From NCBI RefSeq assembly GCF_000495915.1, contig NZ_AOFQ01000027.1, forward strand, positions 1 through 53,835: a stretch of DNA of 53,835 nt. Direction: 5' to 3'. Under the pieces are notes generated by a model. That model had not been told where the DNA came from. It was given only the letters and a program-made list of their open reading frames with translations, and did not search any database. The DNA is from Stutzerimonas chloritidismutans AW-1 (GTDB lineage Bacteria > Pseudomonadota > Gammaproteobacteria > Pseudomonadales > Pseudomonadaceae). Positions within the stretch are counted from its first letter, which is position 1. Every line of letters begins with the position of its first letter. Of this stretch, positions 7,093 through 16,651 are shown piece by piece. Made by a program: the position numbers and the translations under genes.

Positions 7093-8921
7093 GAGGCCCA
7101 ACGATACTCCGTGATAAACGAGCCCGGCTGGTGTATCTCCACCTCCAGCACAGGCACTTGGCTTTTTTCCAGGTAATAGCGCGATTCCCAGCCACCAACC
7201 AGCTCAAACCGCACGATAGGTACCGAGGCATGCACTTGCATGACATGCTCGCCGTTACTCAAAGCATTACCCTCGATGAGCCACTGACCAGGCTCCAGAC
7301 GCCAGCGCAGCACAGCCTTGTGTCGAAAGCCACCGACCTGATCGTTCACCACCAGTGAGTCATCATGCAGGCGAACGCCACGCCGATGACTCGCTCTGTG
7401 CCCATCCCGATAACCCGCGGCAAAACTGATGGCCCCTACCTGTTCACCGATAGGCTCCAGGTATGAGGTTTTCAGCCAGTCACCAAACAGGAAACGGCTC
7501 AGACGGGGCATTTGATCGCGATCATCGAACTGTACGGTGTTATGGCTGGCAGTGCCGGGGAAATAGCTCAACCACTGTGCTTCAGTGTTGTAGCTATAGG
7601 TACCTGCATCGCGGAGCAGATTACGTCCCCCAAGCCACAAATCCAGATGCAGTGCATCCGCCTGGCTAGGACGAAAGCGGAACCTTGGATATCGCAGCAT
7701 TGCCATGACCGCCCCACGCCGCAGCACAGCAAAACCACCGTTGTCGAACTGGCAGCTGCCCGGCTGTTCCGCCAGCACTTGTGGTAACTCGACCCCAAGC
7801 CAACGCAAAGGAAGATTCCATACCCCTTCTGTCTCGTAGGCACGAGCATTCGCAAACAAAGCCATAGCGAGCTGTACTGAGGGACGGAAGTCACGGTAAT
7901 CGGTATCGGTTAGCTGCAGAAGGCGTGCGCCATCATTGGCGCCAAGATTGGGACCGTCACCGTTCTCGGCATTGACCATCGCATACAGCCAACGGGCAGC
8001 CGCCAGAGATCGCGCGTACCAGCGTGGAGAAAAACGTGACGAGGCCTGACGCTGGCGCCATATCTCAACCATGCAAAATGTATCAAGCATGACGCGGTGA
8101 TAATTCAACGAATACTGACTGAAACTGCCGTCTTCACCGACCAAGCGCGCAGCCCGATTCTCCAGCCATTTACGACCTAGCTGTTGCCAACGCTCGCCTT
8201 CTCGAACCCCATGTGTAGCCAACCAGTTGCCACCGATGAAGAGCGCCGCAGCCTCGGAGGTACCGTGATTATTGTCCTGGGCTATGGCGTACCGCAGAGT
8301 TGGTGCGATGCGTTGCAGATGCAGGCGTATAAGCTCCAGCAATGACGGTGTCGTGGAACCGCTTTGCTCCAGTAGCAACGCAGCCATTGCCAGATGCATC
8401 ACACGAATTGAGGCTTCCTGTCCGCATTTCCAGTTAGGCCCCTTATAAGGGGCATTCTGTACACACCAATCGGCCAACCATGCGTTCAAACGATCAAACG
8501 ATGCTGTATCACCTGCCCTTGCACGTTGAGCGAAGGCCAATACCCAATCGAATCTTGAGGCCTCCCAAAATGGTTTGATATCGCCTACAACCGGATCGAA
8601 GTCAGGAATCTGCCACCAATTAGCTTGTGGCTTAGCGATCCGGGCACCGCTCAATGGATTGATATGCCAGTTGGGAGCACTCGCAGCTATGGTGAAAGGC
8701 CAATAACCAAACAACAGCGCCGTTTGTTGCCACTGCTGTGAAACTGGTAAATCAAGAGGCTCTTGCTTGGCAGGCTGGAAGAATACCCCTTGGATAATTC
8801 CACCAGCCAGGCGCCGTACCGGGTTCAAACCCGCCCTGACGCCTAGACGATAGGACGCTACGCGTGCAAGATTGGGTATGCCCAACGCGAGAGCAGTCCG
8901 CGCCTTTCTTAAAGTCGTCAT
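7089..8921 (-). CDS. heparinase II/III family protein
   Basis: The 610-residue protein has an N-terminal alpha/alpha-toroid region (about residues 60-330, including FWEASRFDWVLAFA, GPNWKCGQEASIRVMHLAMA and DNNHGTSEAAALFIGG). A C-terminal beta-sandwich (about 380-600) carries DALHLDLWLGGRNLLRD, GTYSYN and SHNTVQFD, the part that supplies lyase active-site residues in heparinase II/III. No clear signal peptide is seen. Such proteins recur in surface-polysaccharide loci beside the two-domain dehydrogenase found just upstream here. They may trim uronic-acid-containing glycan, which would suit the ManNAcA made by WecB/WecC, but the substrate is unknown. Confidence 0.85.
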   Translation of the reverse strand: MTTLRKARTALALGIPNLARVASYRLGVRAGLNPVRRLAGGIIQGVFFQPAKQEPLDLPVSQQWQQTALLFGYWPFTIAASAPNWHINPLSGARIAKPQANWWQIPDFDPVVGDIKPFWEASRFDWVLAFAQRARAGDTASFDRLNAWLADWCVQNAPYKGPNWKCGQEASIRVMHLAMAALLLEQSGSTTPSLLELIRLHLQRIAPTLRYAIAQDNNHGTSEAAALFIGGNWLATHGVREGERWQQLGRKWLENRAARLVGEDGSFSQYSLNYHRVMLDTFCMVEIWRQRQASSRFSPRWYARSLAAARWLYAMVNAENGDGPNLGANDGARLLQLTDTDYRDFRPSVQLAMALFANARAYETEGVWNLPLRWLGVELPQVLAEQPGSCQFDNGGFAVLRRGAVMAMLRYPRFRFRPSQADALHLDLWLGGRNLLRDAGTYSYNTEAQWLSYFPGTASHNTVQFDDRDQMPRLSRFLFGDWLKTSYLEPIGEQVGAISFAAGYRDGHRASHRRGVRLHDDSLVVNDQVGGFRHKAVLRWRLEPGQWLIEGNALSNGEHVMQVHASVPIVRFELVGGWESRYYLEKSQVPVLEVEIHQPGSFITEYRWAS

Positions 8922-8974
8922 TCGAAGAAAACCTGGGCTTTAGCCCCGCAAGAATATGTCCACTGCGGGAATAG

Positions 8975-11110
8975 TTACTGGTCACGCAACAACTCGGCGA
9001 CCTCAATAGTGGTACGCGCAACCTCAAAGATCTCATCCGCCGGGATCGCCGCCTTACCCTGCTCGATGCCCTTTAGGAAGGCAGCCGCACACGCACCCTG
9101 CCCTTTGTCCTGCTTCCACAGGTTGAGCTTGGAAAAGCCCGGCCAGCCATATGCCTTGAGCTTGCGGAAGTTATCCAGCTGAAGCACACGGCCGGCAACA
9201 AACACCTCGACGCGCTCTTTCGGGAAACTGGCGGCACCGTTAGCCAGATACAAAATGGTACCGAAGGAGCCATCCTCGAAGGCGAGAGTAATCGAAGCCT
9301 TGTCTTCGGTGATGGCTATGCCGGGAGCATCCCCCATTCGTCGCGCCTGTATCGAAACGATTTTACTGCCCGCCAGGAAACGCATCAGATCGATAAAGTG
9401 ACAGGCCTCACCAATGATTCGCCCGCCCCCGACCGCGTTGTCCTGAGTCCAATGATCAGCCGGAATGGCGCCAGCATTCATGGTCATGATGAAAGATTTC
9501 GGTTCCTGCAGCGGCGCAAGCAACGCTTTCATCTTCTGTATCTGCGGCGAGAAACGGCGATTGAAACCAACCATCAGTTGCGGACCACCACCGTCAGCAT
9601 GAGCTGCAGCGTAGGCCGCCTCCACCTCGCCCAGCCCGGCGAAGTCAATAGCCAACGGTTTTTCAACAAAGACGTTCTTGCCAGCCTGCAACGCCTGGGC
9701 GACGAAACGGGCATGGCTGTCATGGCGAGTGACGATGGCTACGGTATTGATGGCCGGGTCGGCGAGCATCGCGCCCGTATCGGTAGTAGCTTCGGCAAAA
9801 CCCGCCTTCTGGCCGTGTATCACGCCGTTGATACCGCCGGCGGTAGCGATTGTATGGAATTGGGCACCGGCTGCTTTGAAGGCCGGAATCAGCATTCGTG
9901 AGGCATAGTTACCCGCACCGATAAAGCCCATCACGGGTCGTTGTGCATCGAAGGTGGGAGCCGCCGTTAGTGCCACTTTTCGAACGGAGCGTTCGGCTAC
10001 ATCAGAGGTGTACTGAAGAAGAATACCGAGGCCGGCCTTATCTTCAGTCAAGGTCTGGTAGGCTTGCGGCGCGTCCTCAAAAGCGAAGCGATGAGTGATC
10101 AGCGGTTTCACATCAAGCTGACCGCTAGCCAACATATCCAGCACCGCTTCAAAGTTCCGTTGTTCAGTCCAACGGACGAAACCCAGCGGATAATCCTGTC
10201 CCTTATCCTCATAGTTCGGATCATAGCGACCAGGACCATAGGAACAGGAAACCTGGAAGGTCAGCTCCTTCTCATAGAAGTCGGCCCGATTCAACTCTAA
10301 TCCAGTGACGCCTACTAAGATAATCCGCCCACGCTTACGGCTCATCCGTGCGGCCTGAGTTACCGGGTCGCTGGTCTTGGTTGAAGCGGTGATTATCACC
10401 CCATCAACACCTTGACCGCGGCTGAAAGCCATGCCGGCAGTCACTGGGTCCTCACCTTTGCCGGGATTGCATGTATCGGCGCCGAACTGGCGAGCCAGTT
10501 CAAGTTTGGATTCGTCGAAATCAATGGCCAATACGCGGCAACCGTGAGCACGCAACAGCTGCACGGTTAGCAGACCAATCAGGCCCACACCGGTAACAAC
10601 GAAAGCCTCGCCCAGAGTCGGCTGGGCCAAACGGATGCCCTGCAAGCCGATACTGGCTACTACGACAAAAGACGCAGACTCGTCGTCTACCTCATCAGGA
10701 ATACGTGCACAAAGGTTCTTCGGAACCTTTACCACATCAGCATGGGGACCGTTGGACACAACGCGATCACCAGCCTTGAAGCCCACGACACCCGCGCCAA
10801 CCTCGGACACGACTCCAACACTGCAGTATCCCAGCGGTAAAGGCTGAGCCAGTTTGGACTGTACTGCCTCTAAGGTTGTCATCAGGCCATCGGTGGCAAC
10901 CTTTTCCAGAACCATCTTCACCTTATCTGGCTGCTGGCGAGCCTTTTCCAGCATTGATGCCTTCCCGAATCCGACCAACATACGCTCGGTACCTGCGGAG
11001 ATTAGTGAGATACGGGTATTAATTATCAGGCTTTCACGGGACATCTGTGGTGCTGGCGCCTCAGTCACCGTAGTAGCGCCTTTCGCCATATCTTGAAGAA
11101 CTTGTTTCAT
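8975..11110 (-). CDS. two-domain dehydrogenase: zinc-type alcohol dehydrogenase fused to Gfo/Idh/MocA oxidoreductase
   Basis: The 711-residue fusion has an N-terminal half (about 1-365) that is an MDR alcohol-dehydrogenase fold with the NAD(P) loop GVGLIGLLTVQLLRAHG and quinone-reductase-like GRIILVGVTG. The C-terminal half (about 385-711) is a Gfo/Idh/MocA dehydrogenase with MGFIGAGNYASRMLIPAF and VEKPLAID, which holds the family's EKP motif. This fusion is common in exopolysaccharide and O-antigen clusters and often pairs with a heparinase II/III gene as it does here. The substrate is unknown, presumably a sugar or sugar acid. Its stop overlaps nothing downstream, but its start overlaps the stop of the upstream polymerase-like gene (ATGA at 11110). 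Confidence 0.9.
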   Translation of the reverse strand: MKQVLQDMAKGATTVTEAPAPQMSRESLIINTRISLISAGTERMLVGFGKASMLEKARQQPDKVKMVLEKVATDGLMTTLEAVQSKLAQPLPLGYCSVGVVSEVGAGVVGFKAGDRVVSNGPHADVVKVPKNLCARIPDEVDDESASFVVVASIGLQGIRLAQPTLGEAFVVTGVGLIGLLTVQLLRAHGCRVLAIDFDESKLELARQFGADTCNPGKGEDPVTAGMAFSRGQGVDGVIITASTKTSDPVTQAARMSRKRGRIILVGVTGLELNRADFYEKELTFQVSCSYGPGRYDPNYEDKGQDYPLGFVRWTEQRNFEAVLDMLASGQLDVKPLITHRFAFEDAPQAYQTLTEDKAGLGILLQYTSDVAERSVRKVALTAAPTFDAQRPVMGFIGAGNYASRMLIPAFKAAGAQFHTIATAGGINGVIHGQKAGFAEATTDTGAMLADPAINTVAIVTRHDSHARFVAQALQAGKNVFVEKPLAIDFAGLGEVEAAYAAAHADGGGPQLMVGFNRRFSPQIQKMKALLAPLQEPKSFIMTMNAGAIPADHWTQDNAVGGGRIIGEACHFIDLMRFLAGSKIVSIQARRMGDAPGIAITEDKASITLAFEDGSFGTILYLANGAASFPKERVEVFVAGRVLQLDNFRKLKAYGWPGFSKLNLWKQDKGQGACAAAFLKGIEQGKAAIPADEIFEVARTTIEVAELLRDQ

Positions 11111-12393
11111 ATGCTATCCACTCGATACGCTCGCATCAACGATGCCGACTTAAAGAAAATATACTTCATATAGAAAATAAAAAGCATAAAGAAAACAAAG
11201 AAGTAAATCATAGCCAGCCCCTTTAACACCCCCGCAGACTCAACCCTATGGAATACTAAAGTCAAGGATGACAATGCAATAGGAAAAATGAAATATTTCA
11301 AAACAGACCTCAAACGTCTATACATCTTTGAAAAAGCCGCAAATGAAAACCCTATGAAAAAATAGAATAAGAACCCTGCCCTGCCGAAATTCAGAAACAG
11401 CTCACCCATAAAAGAGAACCCTACTCCACCACCAATTTGGTAAAGCTCTGGAAAATAAATTCTAGCAAACCACTCAGAAAGCGTTTCCCCACGGTCAATT
11501 AAAGAACCTGGCAATAAGAAAAGAGGAGCCTTCAAAAAAGATGCACCAAGAGCAGTTGCAGCAAGATCTTGATCTATCAAAATCGCCATATTTTTAAACT
11601 GACTTGCAAACTCCCCACCAGAAATATCAAACCGCTCCAATACGGATGAAAGCTCAAATTCGGAGAAGCTTGAAAAGGACAAAAAGTGACGAAAATACCC
11701 ATACATCAAACCAAATAAAAACAAAGACACTAACAATAAAACTATTTTACCGTTAGTAATCTTACCGAATTCAGCCGCAATAAATATCCAAACAAAAAGA
11801 GGCACCATCATTGGCATACGCTTTCCTATAAAAATAAAAAAAAGCGAAACAAAAACAATAAAAATAATTGAAAATTTAAATTTATCCGTGAGAAAAAAAA
11901 CGACAATTGATAGCGCAGAAAAAGCAGAGAACGAAACTATAGCAAGCTCACTAAATAAGGTTTCACTCTCTATTCTACCTGCGTAACTTAATTGAAAATA
12001 TCCAATCAAGCCACCCGCATCTTTTGACAAAAAAATTAGCAGAATTAAAAAAGATAAGAAGGTAAAAAAATGAACGCTTTGAAATCTCAAACGGGGGACA
12101 GAAAAGCCTCCCACCTTTTCAATGCAAAGACTTGGCCAGAACAAGGTATAGAAAAATAAAACTCCTGAAAAAAACAAAGCAGCAGTTACTAATCCAAACC
12201 CAAAACCCAAAACTTCAGTCTCTGAAAAAACTTTTCCCGACAAAATCCCGGAAGCGGGTGTAAAAATAAAATACATACAATGAAAAACAAGAAAAAGAAA
12301 AGGGAAAGTGAAAAAGTTATTATTTTTACGAGTTTCAATCCAGCACAAGATCAAGATCAAGATCAATGCAAAAAAGCAATATAGAAGGATCAT
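11107..12393 (-). CDS. O-antigen polymerase-like membrane protein (Wzy candidate)
   Basis: This 428-residue protein is very hydrophobic with about 10-12 predicted membrane helices and a larger hydrophilic loop in the middle to C-terminal half (about residues 245-330). It shows little sequence identity to anything specific, as expected for Wzy polymerases, which link O-units on undecaprenyl pyrophosphate in the periplasm. The chosen start is ATG 12393, whose ATGA overlaps the stop of the GT9 gene; an upstream in-frame ATG at 12417 is less likely. The gene is much richer in A+T than its flanks, typical of horizontally exchanged O-antigen genes. The call rests on topology and position between GT9 and the sugar genes. 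Confidence 0.75.
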   Translation of the reverse strand: MILLYCFFALILILILCWIETRKNNNFFTFPFLFLVFHCMYFIFTPASGILSGKVFSETEVLGFGFGLVTAALFFSGVLFFYTLFWPSLCIEKVGGFSVPRLRFQSVHFFTFLSFLILLIFLSKDAGGLIGYFQLSYAGRIESETLFSELAIVSFSAFSALSIVVFFLTDKFKFSIIFIVFVSLFFIFIGKRMPMMVPLFVWIFIAAEFGKITNGKIVLLLVSLFLFGLMYGYFRHFLSFSSFSEFELSSVLERFDISGGEFASQFKNMAILIDQDLAATALGASFLKAPLFLLPGSLIDRGETLSEWFARIYFPELYQIGGGVGFSFMGELFLNFGRAGFLFYFFIGFSFAAFSKMYRRLRSVLKYFIFPIALSSLTLVFHRVESAGVLKGLAMIYFFVFFMLFIFYMKYIFFKSASLMRAYRVDSI

Positions 12394-13436
12394 AGAAAAC
12401 CTTTCAGAGCAACCCAAACTTGATTAACCGAGATACTAGACATACATATAGGATTACCACAACCTTGAATATAACCATACCCATAGCAAGGTCTACATTG
12501 GATATCATGGGTAACTGGAGTAAATTTTTTTGCAAAAGGGCCTGTGAGTGCTGGATCAGTTGGACCATATATGCCCAGCACTGGAGTTTGCACCGCTGCT
12601 GCCATATGAGAAACACCATTGCAATTTGCAACAACACAGCTTGAATAATTTAAAAATAGTAAGGTCTCCAAAATGGAAAGCTGTCCCGTAATATCAAAAA
12701 ACCCTTCCGCATCGCCAACAATCTCTTTTATCTTCAAACCCAATTTTTCTTCGCCAGGGCCGCCAACAACCGCAACCTGAAAATTATTCTTAAGCAATAT
12801 ATTTGCCAATTGAGCGTAATTTTCGATTGGCCAGCGTTTATGCTTTTCGATGACTCCTGAGCCTGGAGCAAGGCACACCAACGGCCTATCTTTGACACCA
12901 AGCTTAGAAAGCAGCGCTGCTTGACTTTTTACACTGACCTGGAAAACCGGCAATTGTAATGGTGTCAATAAACATAACGGCAACGACCAAAAACTCAGAG
13001 CTTGCTCAAGCACACTTACGTTCTTCTCAACTTTATGAATCCCCTCAAGGAAAGCAACATTAGAATGATTCAAAAAAGCAAGCGGACCGCCCAGCCCAAC
13101 TCTATTCTTTGCGCCTGAAGCCCAAGCAAGCATATTATAACGGAACTTATTACTCGAAAATGTTGGAACTACATGTGTCGGCTTTAACTTACGAATACTA
13201 CAAATTAACTTAAAATTACCCAAAAGCCCTTTTCTTGAAAAATCCTGGTAACAAACAAACTCTATGTGAACGTTGTGCGGAGCAAGCAGACAACTAATAA
13301 CCTGCGCTTCAGAACGAGACTTAACAGTCATTGAAAGATGAAAGCCAGAGCCATGCGCAGCCATCAGCATAGGCAATGTCATCACAACATCACCTATGCC
13401 ATGTGTATTCACAACATGCAACCGCTTAGGCTTCAT
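12390..13436 (-). CDS. family 9 glycosyltransferase (heptosyltransferase-like)
   Basis: This 348-residue GT-B protein starts LHVVNTHGIGDVVMTLPML, the N-terminal acceptor-side motif of GT9 enzymes. VCLAPGSGVIEKHKRWP follows in the middle and CNGVSHMAAAVQTPVLGIYG then PTDPALTG in the donor domain. These match the heptosyltransferase pattern. The start is taken at ATG 13436, overlapping the flippase stop by 11 bases, because the 16 residues upstream do not align to the family. In an O-antigen cluster it is more likely an O-unit transferase than a core heptosyltransferase, although the neighbouring GmhA-like isomerase keeps a heptose possible. AT-rich composition. Confidence 0.85.
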   Translation of the reverse strand: MKPKRLHVVNTHGIGDVVMTLPMLMAAHGSGFHLSMTVKSRSEAQVISCLLAPHNVHIEFVCYQDFSRKGLLGNFKLICSIRKLKPTHVVPTFSSNKFRYNMLAWASGAKNRVGLGGPLAFLNHSNVAFLEGIHKVEKNVSVLEQALSFWSLPLCLLTPLQLPVFQVSVKSQAALLSKLGVKDRPLVCLAPGSGVIEKHKRWPIENYAQLANILLKNNFQVAVVGGPGEEKLGLKIKEIVGDAEGFFDITGQLSILETLLFLNYSSCVVANCNGVSHMAAAVQTPVLGIYGPTDPALTGPFAKKFTPVTHDIQCRPCYGYGYIQGCGNPICMSSISVNQVWVALKGFL

Positions 13437-14673
13437 AACGATGAATTCCTTTGACATACTGAAACAGCGCTGATACTGAAACAACGAAAATATTTATCCA
13501 CAGCACCCCAAGCAGGAAGCCATGTAATGTATCTGAGGTATAACCAAAGCTAAACAACACAAAAAAAACCAAATACATTATGGCTTTCACCATAGAAGAG
13601 AGCGCGACCAAGCCATTAAACCTACTATCCATTTGCCACTTTGCATTCATCATCGAAAATAAAATCTCGACCGCACCCAAAACAATAAATATAAGCATAG
13701 AGCTATATTCGAAAGAAATCTTCGGATAGAGAAGACCTAATATGACCTCACCCCCAAAAGCCCCACAAAAAACAAAACAAACAAGAAATATATAAAGAAG
13801 AAACTCAGCTTTTTTATAGCCTCTAGGATTACTTAGAGCCCTTGGCTGCAGACTTCTTACAACTATATCAAAAAACTGAAAAACAACCTGATAGAATAAC
13901 GCATAATAAATTGCCAAGACAACAACTTCAGTGTCTATCAATAACAGCCCTGCAAAAAAAACCAACCCTCCTCGAGTCACCAGCAAACTCAAATTATTAA
14001 TGAAATACGGTACTGAAGAGACCAGTATTTCTGTCACTACGCTTTTAGATACACTATCAAACCCAGCAAAACCTGAAATCAGCTTCAAATGCCTGCACAG
14101 AAAAAAAGGAGCAACAGCTCCCACAAAAAACACGATAGCGTATGCATTAATAATTGCTGCAACCGAGAAGTCAAAACTTGAAGCCAAATAGACAACTAGA
14201 AACGCCGCCACATAAGTAGTAGCCTCAATAACTTTACGCAGATGAAAAAATTCATAAGCAGACAACAAAGCCAGATATGGCGTAAAAAAAGTTCGCGCAA
14301 GTACCAATACGAAAAACAAAAGCAATGCCGACTGCTTTAACTCATTCAGGCCTGGATAAAAGCCGGCAACAAAGATCGAAACAAACATAAAAAAAACAGA
14401 AACTATCAAAAACACAACCTTTGAGTTAAGAACTAATGTTTTCCTTTCTAACTCAAACCCCTCAACACCAATGCCTGCTACAAACCTTCTCAGCAAATAT
14501 TGGCCAGCACCGAAATCAGAAAGCGTAAAGAACATTGAGACACTAATCAAAATAGACCACGTCGCGAAATCCTCTGTCTTCATCGAGTTTGCAAGATACG
14601 TAGTTAACGCAAATGCAAAAAACGCCTTAATGACAAAGGCGCCATTACTGATAAGAATAGACCTGAGCATCAT
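13426..14673 (-). CDS. Wzx-like oligosaccharide flippase
   Basis: The 415-residue membrane protein has about 12 hydrophobic helices and begins with the flippase-type pattern SILISNGAFVIKAFFAFALT, then FATWSILISVSMFFTLSDFG and AGQYLLRRF. That opening resembles the 'G-x-G-Q' region of polysaccharide transport (MATE/MOP) proteins. It would flip undecaprenyl-linked O-units across the inner membrane. Start and stop are both coupled: its ATG shares a base with the isomerase stop (TAATG at 14673) and its stop lies inside the GT9 start region. Strongly AT-rich like wzy and GT9. Confidence 0.83.
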   Translation of the reverse strand: MMLRSILISNGAFVIKAFFAFALTTYLANSMKTEDFATWSILISVSMFFTLSDFGAGQYLLRRFVAGIGVEGFELERKTLVLNSKVVFLIVSVFFMFVSIFVAGFYPGLNELKQSALLLFFVLVLARTFFTPYLALLSAYEFFHLRKVIEATTYVAAFLVVYLASSFDFSVAAIINAYAIVFFVGAVAPFFLCRHLKLISGFAGFDSVSKSVVTEILVSSVPYFINNLSLLVTRGGLVFFAGLLLIDTEVVVLAIYYALFYQVVFQFFDIVVRSLQPRALSNPRGYKKAEFLLYIFLVCFVFCGAFGGEVILGLLYPKISFEYSSMLIFIVLGAVEILFSMMNAKWQMDSRFNGLVALSSMVKAIMYLVFFVLFSFGYTSDTLHGFLLGVLWINIFVVSVSALFQYVKGIHRYEA

Positions 14674-15248
14674 TAAATGTCGGAAAATCTATTTTCTACA
14701 CAATCACACATGTAATGCCCAATTATTAAATGACATTCCTGAATATGAGCTGTTGTGGTGCTTTCAACAATAATTGGATAATCCACTTTCAATGCAATCC
14801 TTCCACCATCCCTCCCCAGCAATGCAATAGTTACGGCACCTTTTGACTTGGCCTCCTGCAATGCAAGCAACACGTTCTCACTGTTACCGGAAGTGCTGAT
14901 ACCCACAACAACATCCTTTTCTGTCACCAAGGCTTTTACCTGCCTGGAAAAAACTGTCTCATACTCATAATCATTGCTATGAGCCGTGAGGAGTGATGTG
15001 TCGGTAGTCAATGCTATTGAGGCGATGGGTTCACGGTTGCGTGTATAGCGCACCATCAACTCTGCTGCGTAATGTTGCGCATCGGCAGCACTGCCACCGT
15101 TCCCCAACCAATAGATAACCCCACCGTTTTTTGCTGCAGCGGCAAGCTCAGCTGTTGCCGCATCAATAACTGAAGACAGCGCAGGTAATGATGCCAGTGC
15201 TGCAGAATGCCCAGCCAGCGCCCCTTCGAAACTTAACTTCATATTCAA
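14673..15248 (-). CDS. SIS-domain sugar-phosphate isomerase, GmhA-like
   Basis: This 191-residue single SIS domain has the GmhA-type phosphate-binding segments YWLGNGGSAADAQHYAAELM (about residues 45-64) and VGISTSGNSENVLLALQEA (about 114-132), with the metal/catalytic-type TTAHIQECHLIIGHYMCD near the C-terminus. GmhA converts sedoheptulose-7-phosphate to D-glycero-D-manno-heptose-7-phosphate. Whether this locus copy does so or has another sugar substrate is unclear, since no hldE/gmhB partners are seen nearby. It precedes the flippase with a one-base overlap. Confidence 0.85.
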   Translation of the reverse strand: MNMKLSFEGALAGHSAALASLPALSSVIDAATAELAAAAKNGGVIYWLGNGGSAADAQHYAAELMVRYTRNREPIASIALTTDTSLLTAHSNDYEYETVFSRQVKALVTEKDVVVGISTSGNSENVLLALQEAKSKGAVTIALLGRDGGRIALKVDYPIIVESTTTAHIQECHLIIGHYMCDCVENRFSDI

Positions 15249-15331
15249 TCCTATTTGGTAGAATTATCTTCTTTATGGAAATGTTAAGTTAGAACCATTA
15301 AAATCTTGGTAGGTTGCTCTGCCTACTAGAT

Positions 15332-16600
15332 TCATACCGTCCACGCGCCTCGCGTATCGACGACTTTATGGCTGCTCAGGTTGCTCGCCGGAATTGCCTT
15401 GAATTCCTTGTGATCCACCAATAGAACGATAATATCTGCCTCGGTTAGCGCCTCCTCCACACTCGCAAGCTTGAGGGCCCCTTCCAACTTAGCTGGTAAT
15501 TCTTCGATATTAGGCTCCACTGCCGCTACCAACCCAGGATGCGCTGCTGAAATTTGCTGACTAATGGCAACTGCCGGGCTTTCTCGCAAGTCATCAATAT
15601 CTGGCTTGAATGCCAAACCAAAACAGGCAATGGTGACTTCTCTTGCAGTCTTTTCCGGATTAATTTGTAGAAATTCGGCAACAGCCTGTTTGACTTTACC
15701 TAATACCCATTGGGGTTTACCATCGTTAACTTCGCGAGCGGTTCGGATCAGACGGGCTTGTTCAGGAGTTTTGCTGACAATAAACCAGGGGTCTACAGCA
15801 ATACAGTGCCCCCCTACGCCAGGACCGGGCTGAAGGATATTGACGCGCGGATGGCGATTGGCTAAACGAATCAATTCCCAGACATTGATATCTAGCTTGT
15901 CACAGATAATCGACAGTTCATTTGCGAAAGCAATATTGACGTCCCGAAAGCTGTTTTCCGTCAACTTACACATTTCAGCTGTGCGCGCATTGGTCATGAC
16001 GCACTCGCCTTCCACAAAGGTTTTATAGAGTGCTGCCGCCTTGGCTGAGCACTTCGTAGTCATGCCACCGATCACCCGGTCGTTTTGTACAAGCTCACGC
16101 AGGACGTGGCCGGGTAGAACACGCTCGGGGCAATGTGCAACGCGGACATCAGACTCTTCACCGTGGGTCTGTGGAAAGGTCAGATCCGGTCGTGCCTCTG
16201 CCATCCATGCGGCCATCTGCTCGGTGGCGCCAACCGGAGAGGTGGATTCCAGAATAACCAGATCTCCCCTCTTCAATACCGGAGCGATGGCCTTACTGGC
16301 GGATTCGATATAACCAAGGTCCGGTTCATGATCGCCTTTGAACGGTGTGGGTACGGCAATCAGAAAGGCATCCGCAGGCTCGGGAACCGTAACGGCTTTC
16401 AGGTACCCCTCGGTCACGGCCGCGTGGACGATCATATCCAGATCTGGTTCGACGATATGAATTTCACCGCGGTTGATGGTATCCACCGCCTTCTTGTTTA
16501 CATCGACACCAATGACCTTTTTCTTTCGAGAAGCAAAAACTGCCGCGGTAGGCAGTCCGATATAACCGAGACCGATGACCGAAATTGTTTCAAATGACAT
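15332..16600 (-). CDS. wecC: UDP-N-acetyl-D-mannosamine dehydrogenase
   Basis: This 422-residue UDP-sugar dehydrogenase oxidises UDP-ManNAc twice to UDP-ManNAcA with NAD+. It shows the N-terminal Rossmann loop VIGLGYIGLPTAAVFASR and the middle segment CKLTENSFRDVNIAFANEL. The catalytic cysteine lies in GPGVGGHCIAVDPWF. The C-terminal domain has FGLAFKPDIDDLRESPA. The NRHPRVNIL segment separates WecC from UDP-glucose dehydrogenases. It sits 51 bases downstream of wecB in the same direction, giving a complete UDP-ManNAcA supply module and suggesting an acidic amino sugar in the O-unit. Confidence 0.95.
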   Translation of the reverse strand: MSFETISVIGLGYIGLPTAAVFASRKKKVIGVDVNKKAVDTINRGEIHIVEPDLDMIVHAAVTEGYLKAVTVPEPADAFLIAVPTPFKGDHEPDLGYIESASKAIAPVLKRGDLVILESTSPVGATEQMAAWMAEARPDLTFPQTHGEESDVRVAHCPERVLPGHVLRELVQNDRVIGGMTTKCSAKAAALYKTFVEGECVMTNARTAEMCKLTENSFRDVNIAFANELSIICDKLDINVWELIRLANRHPRVNILQPGPGVGGHCIAVDPWFIVSKTPEQARLIRTAREVNDGKPQWVLGKVKQAVAEFLQINPEKTAREVTIACFGLAFKPDIDDLRESPAVAISQQISAAHPGLVAAVEPNIEELPAKLEGALKLASVEEALTEADIIVLLVDHKEFKAIPASNLSSHKVVDTRGAWTV

Positions 16601-16651
16601 GATTATTCCACTTAGAGCAAATCAGGCAGAAATACAAAACCATCAGGTTTG

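Noticed and set aside
15309..15326. short GTAGG/CCTAC hairpin behind wecC
   Set aside because: The stem is only 5 bp with a long loop and wecC is probably co-transcribed with the isomerase gene downstream.
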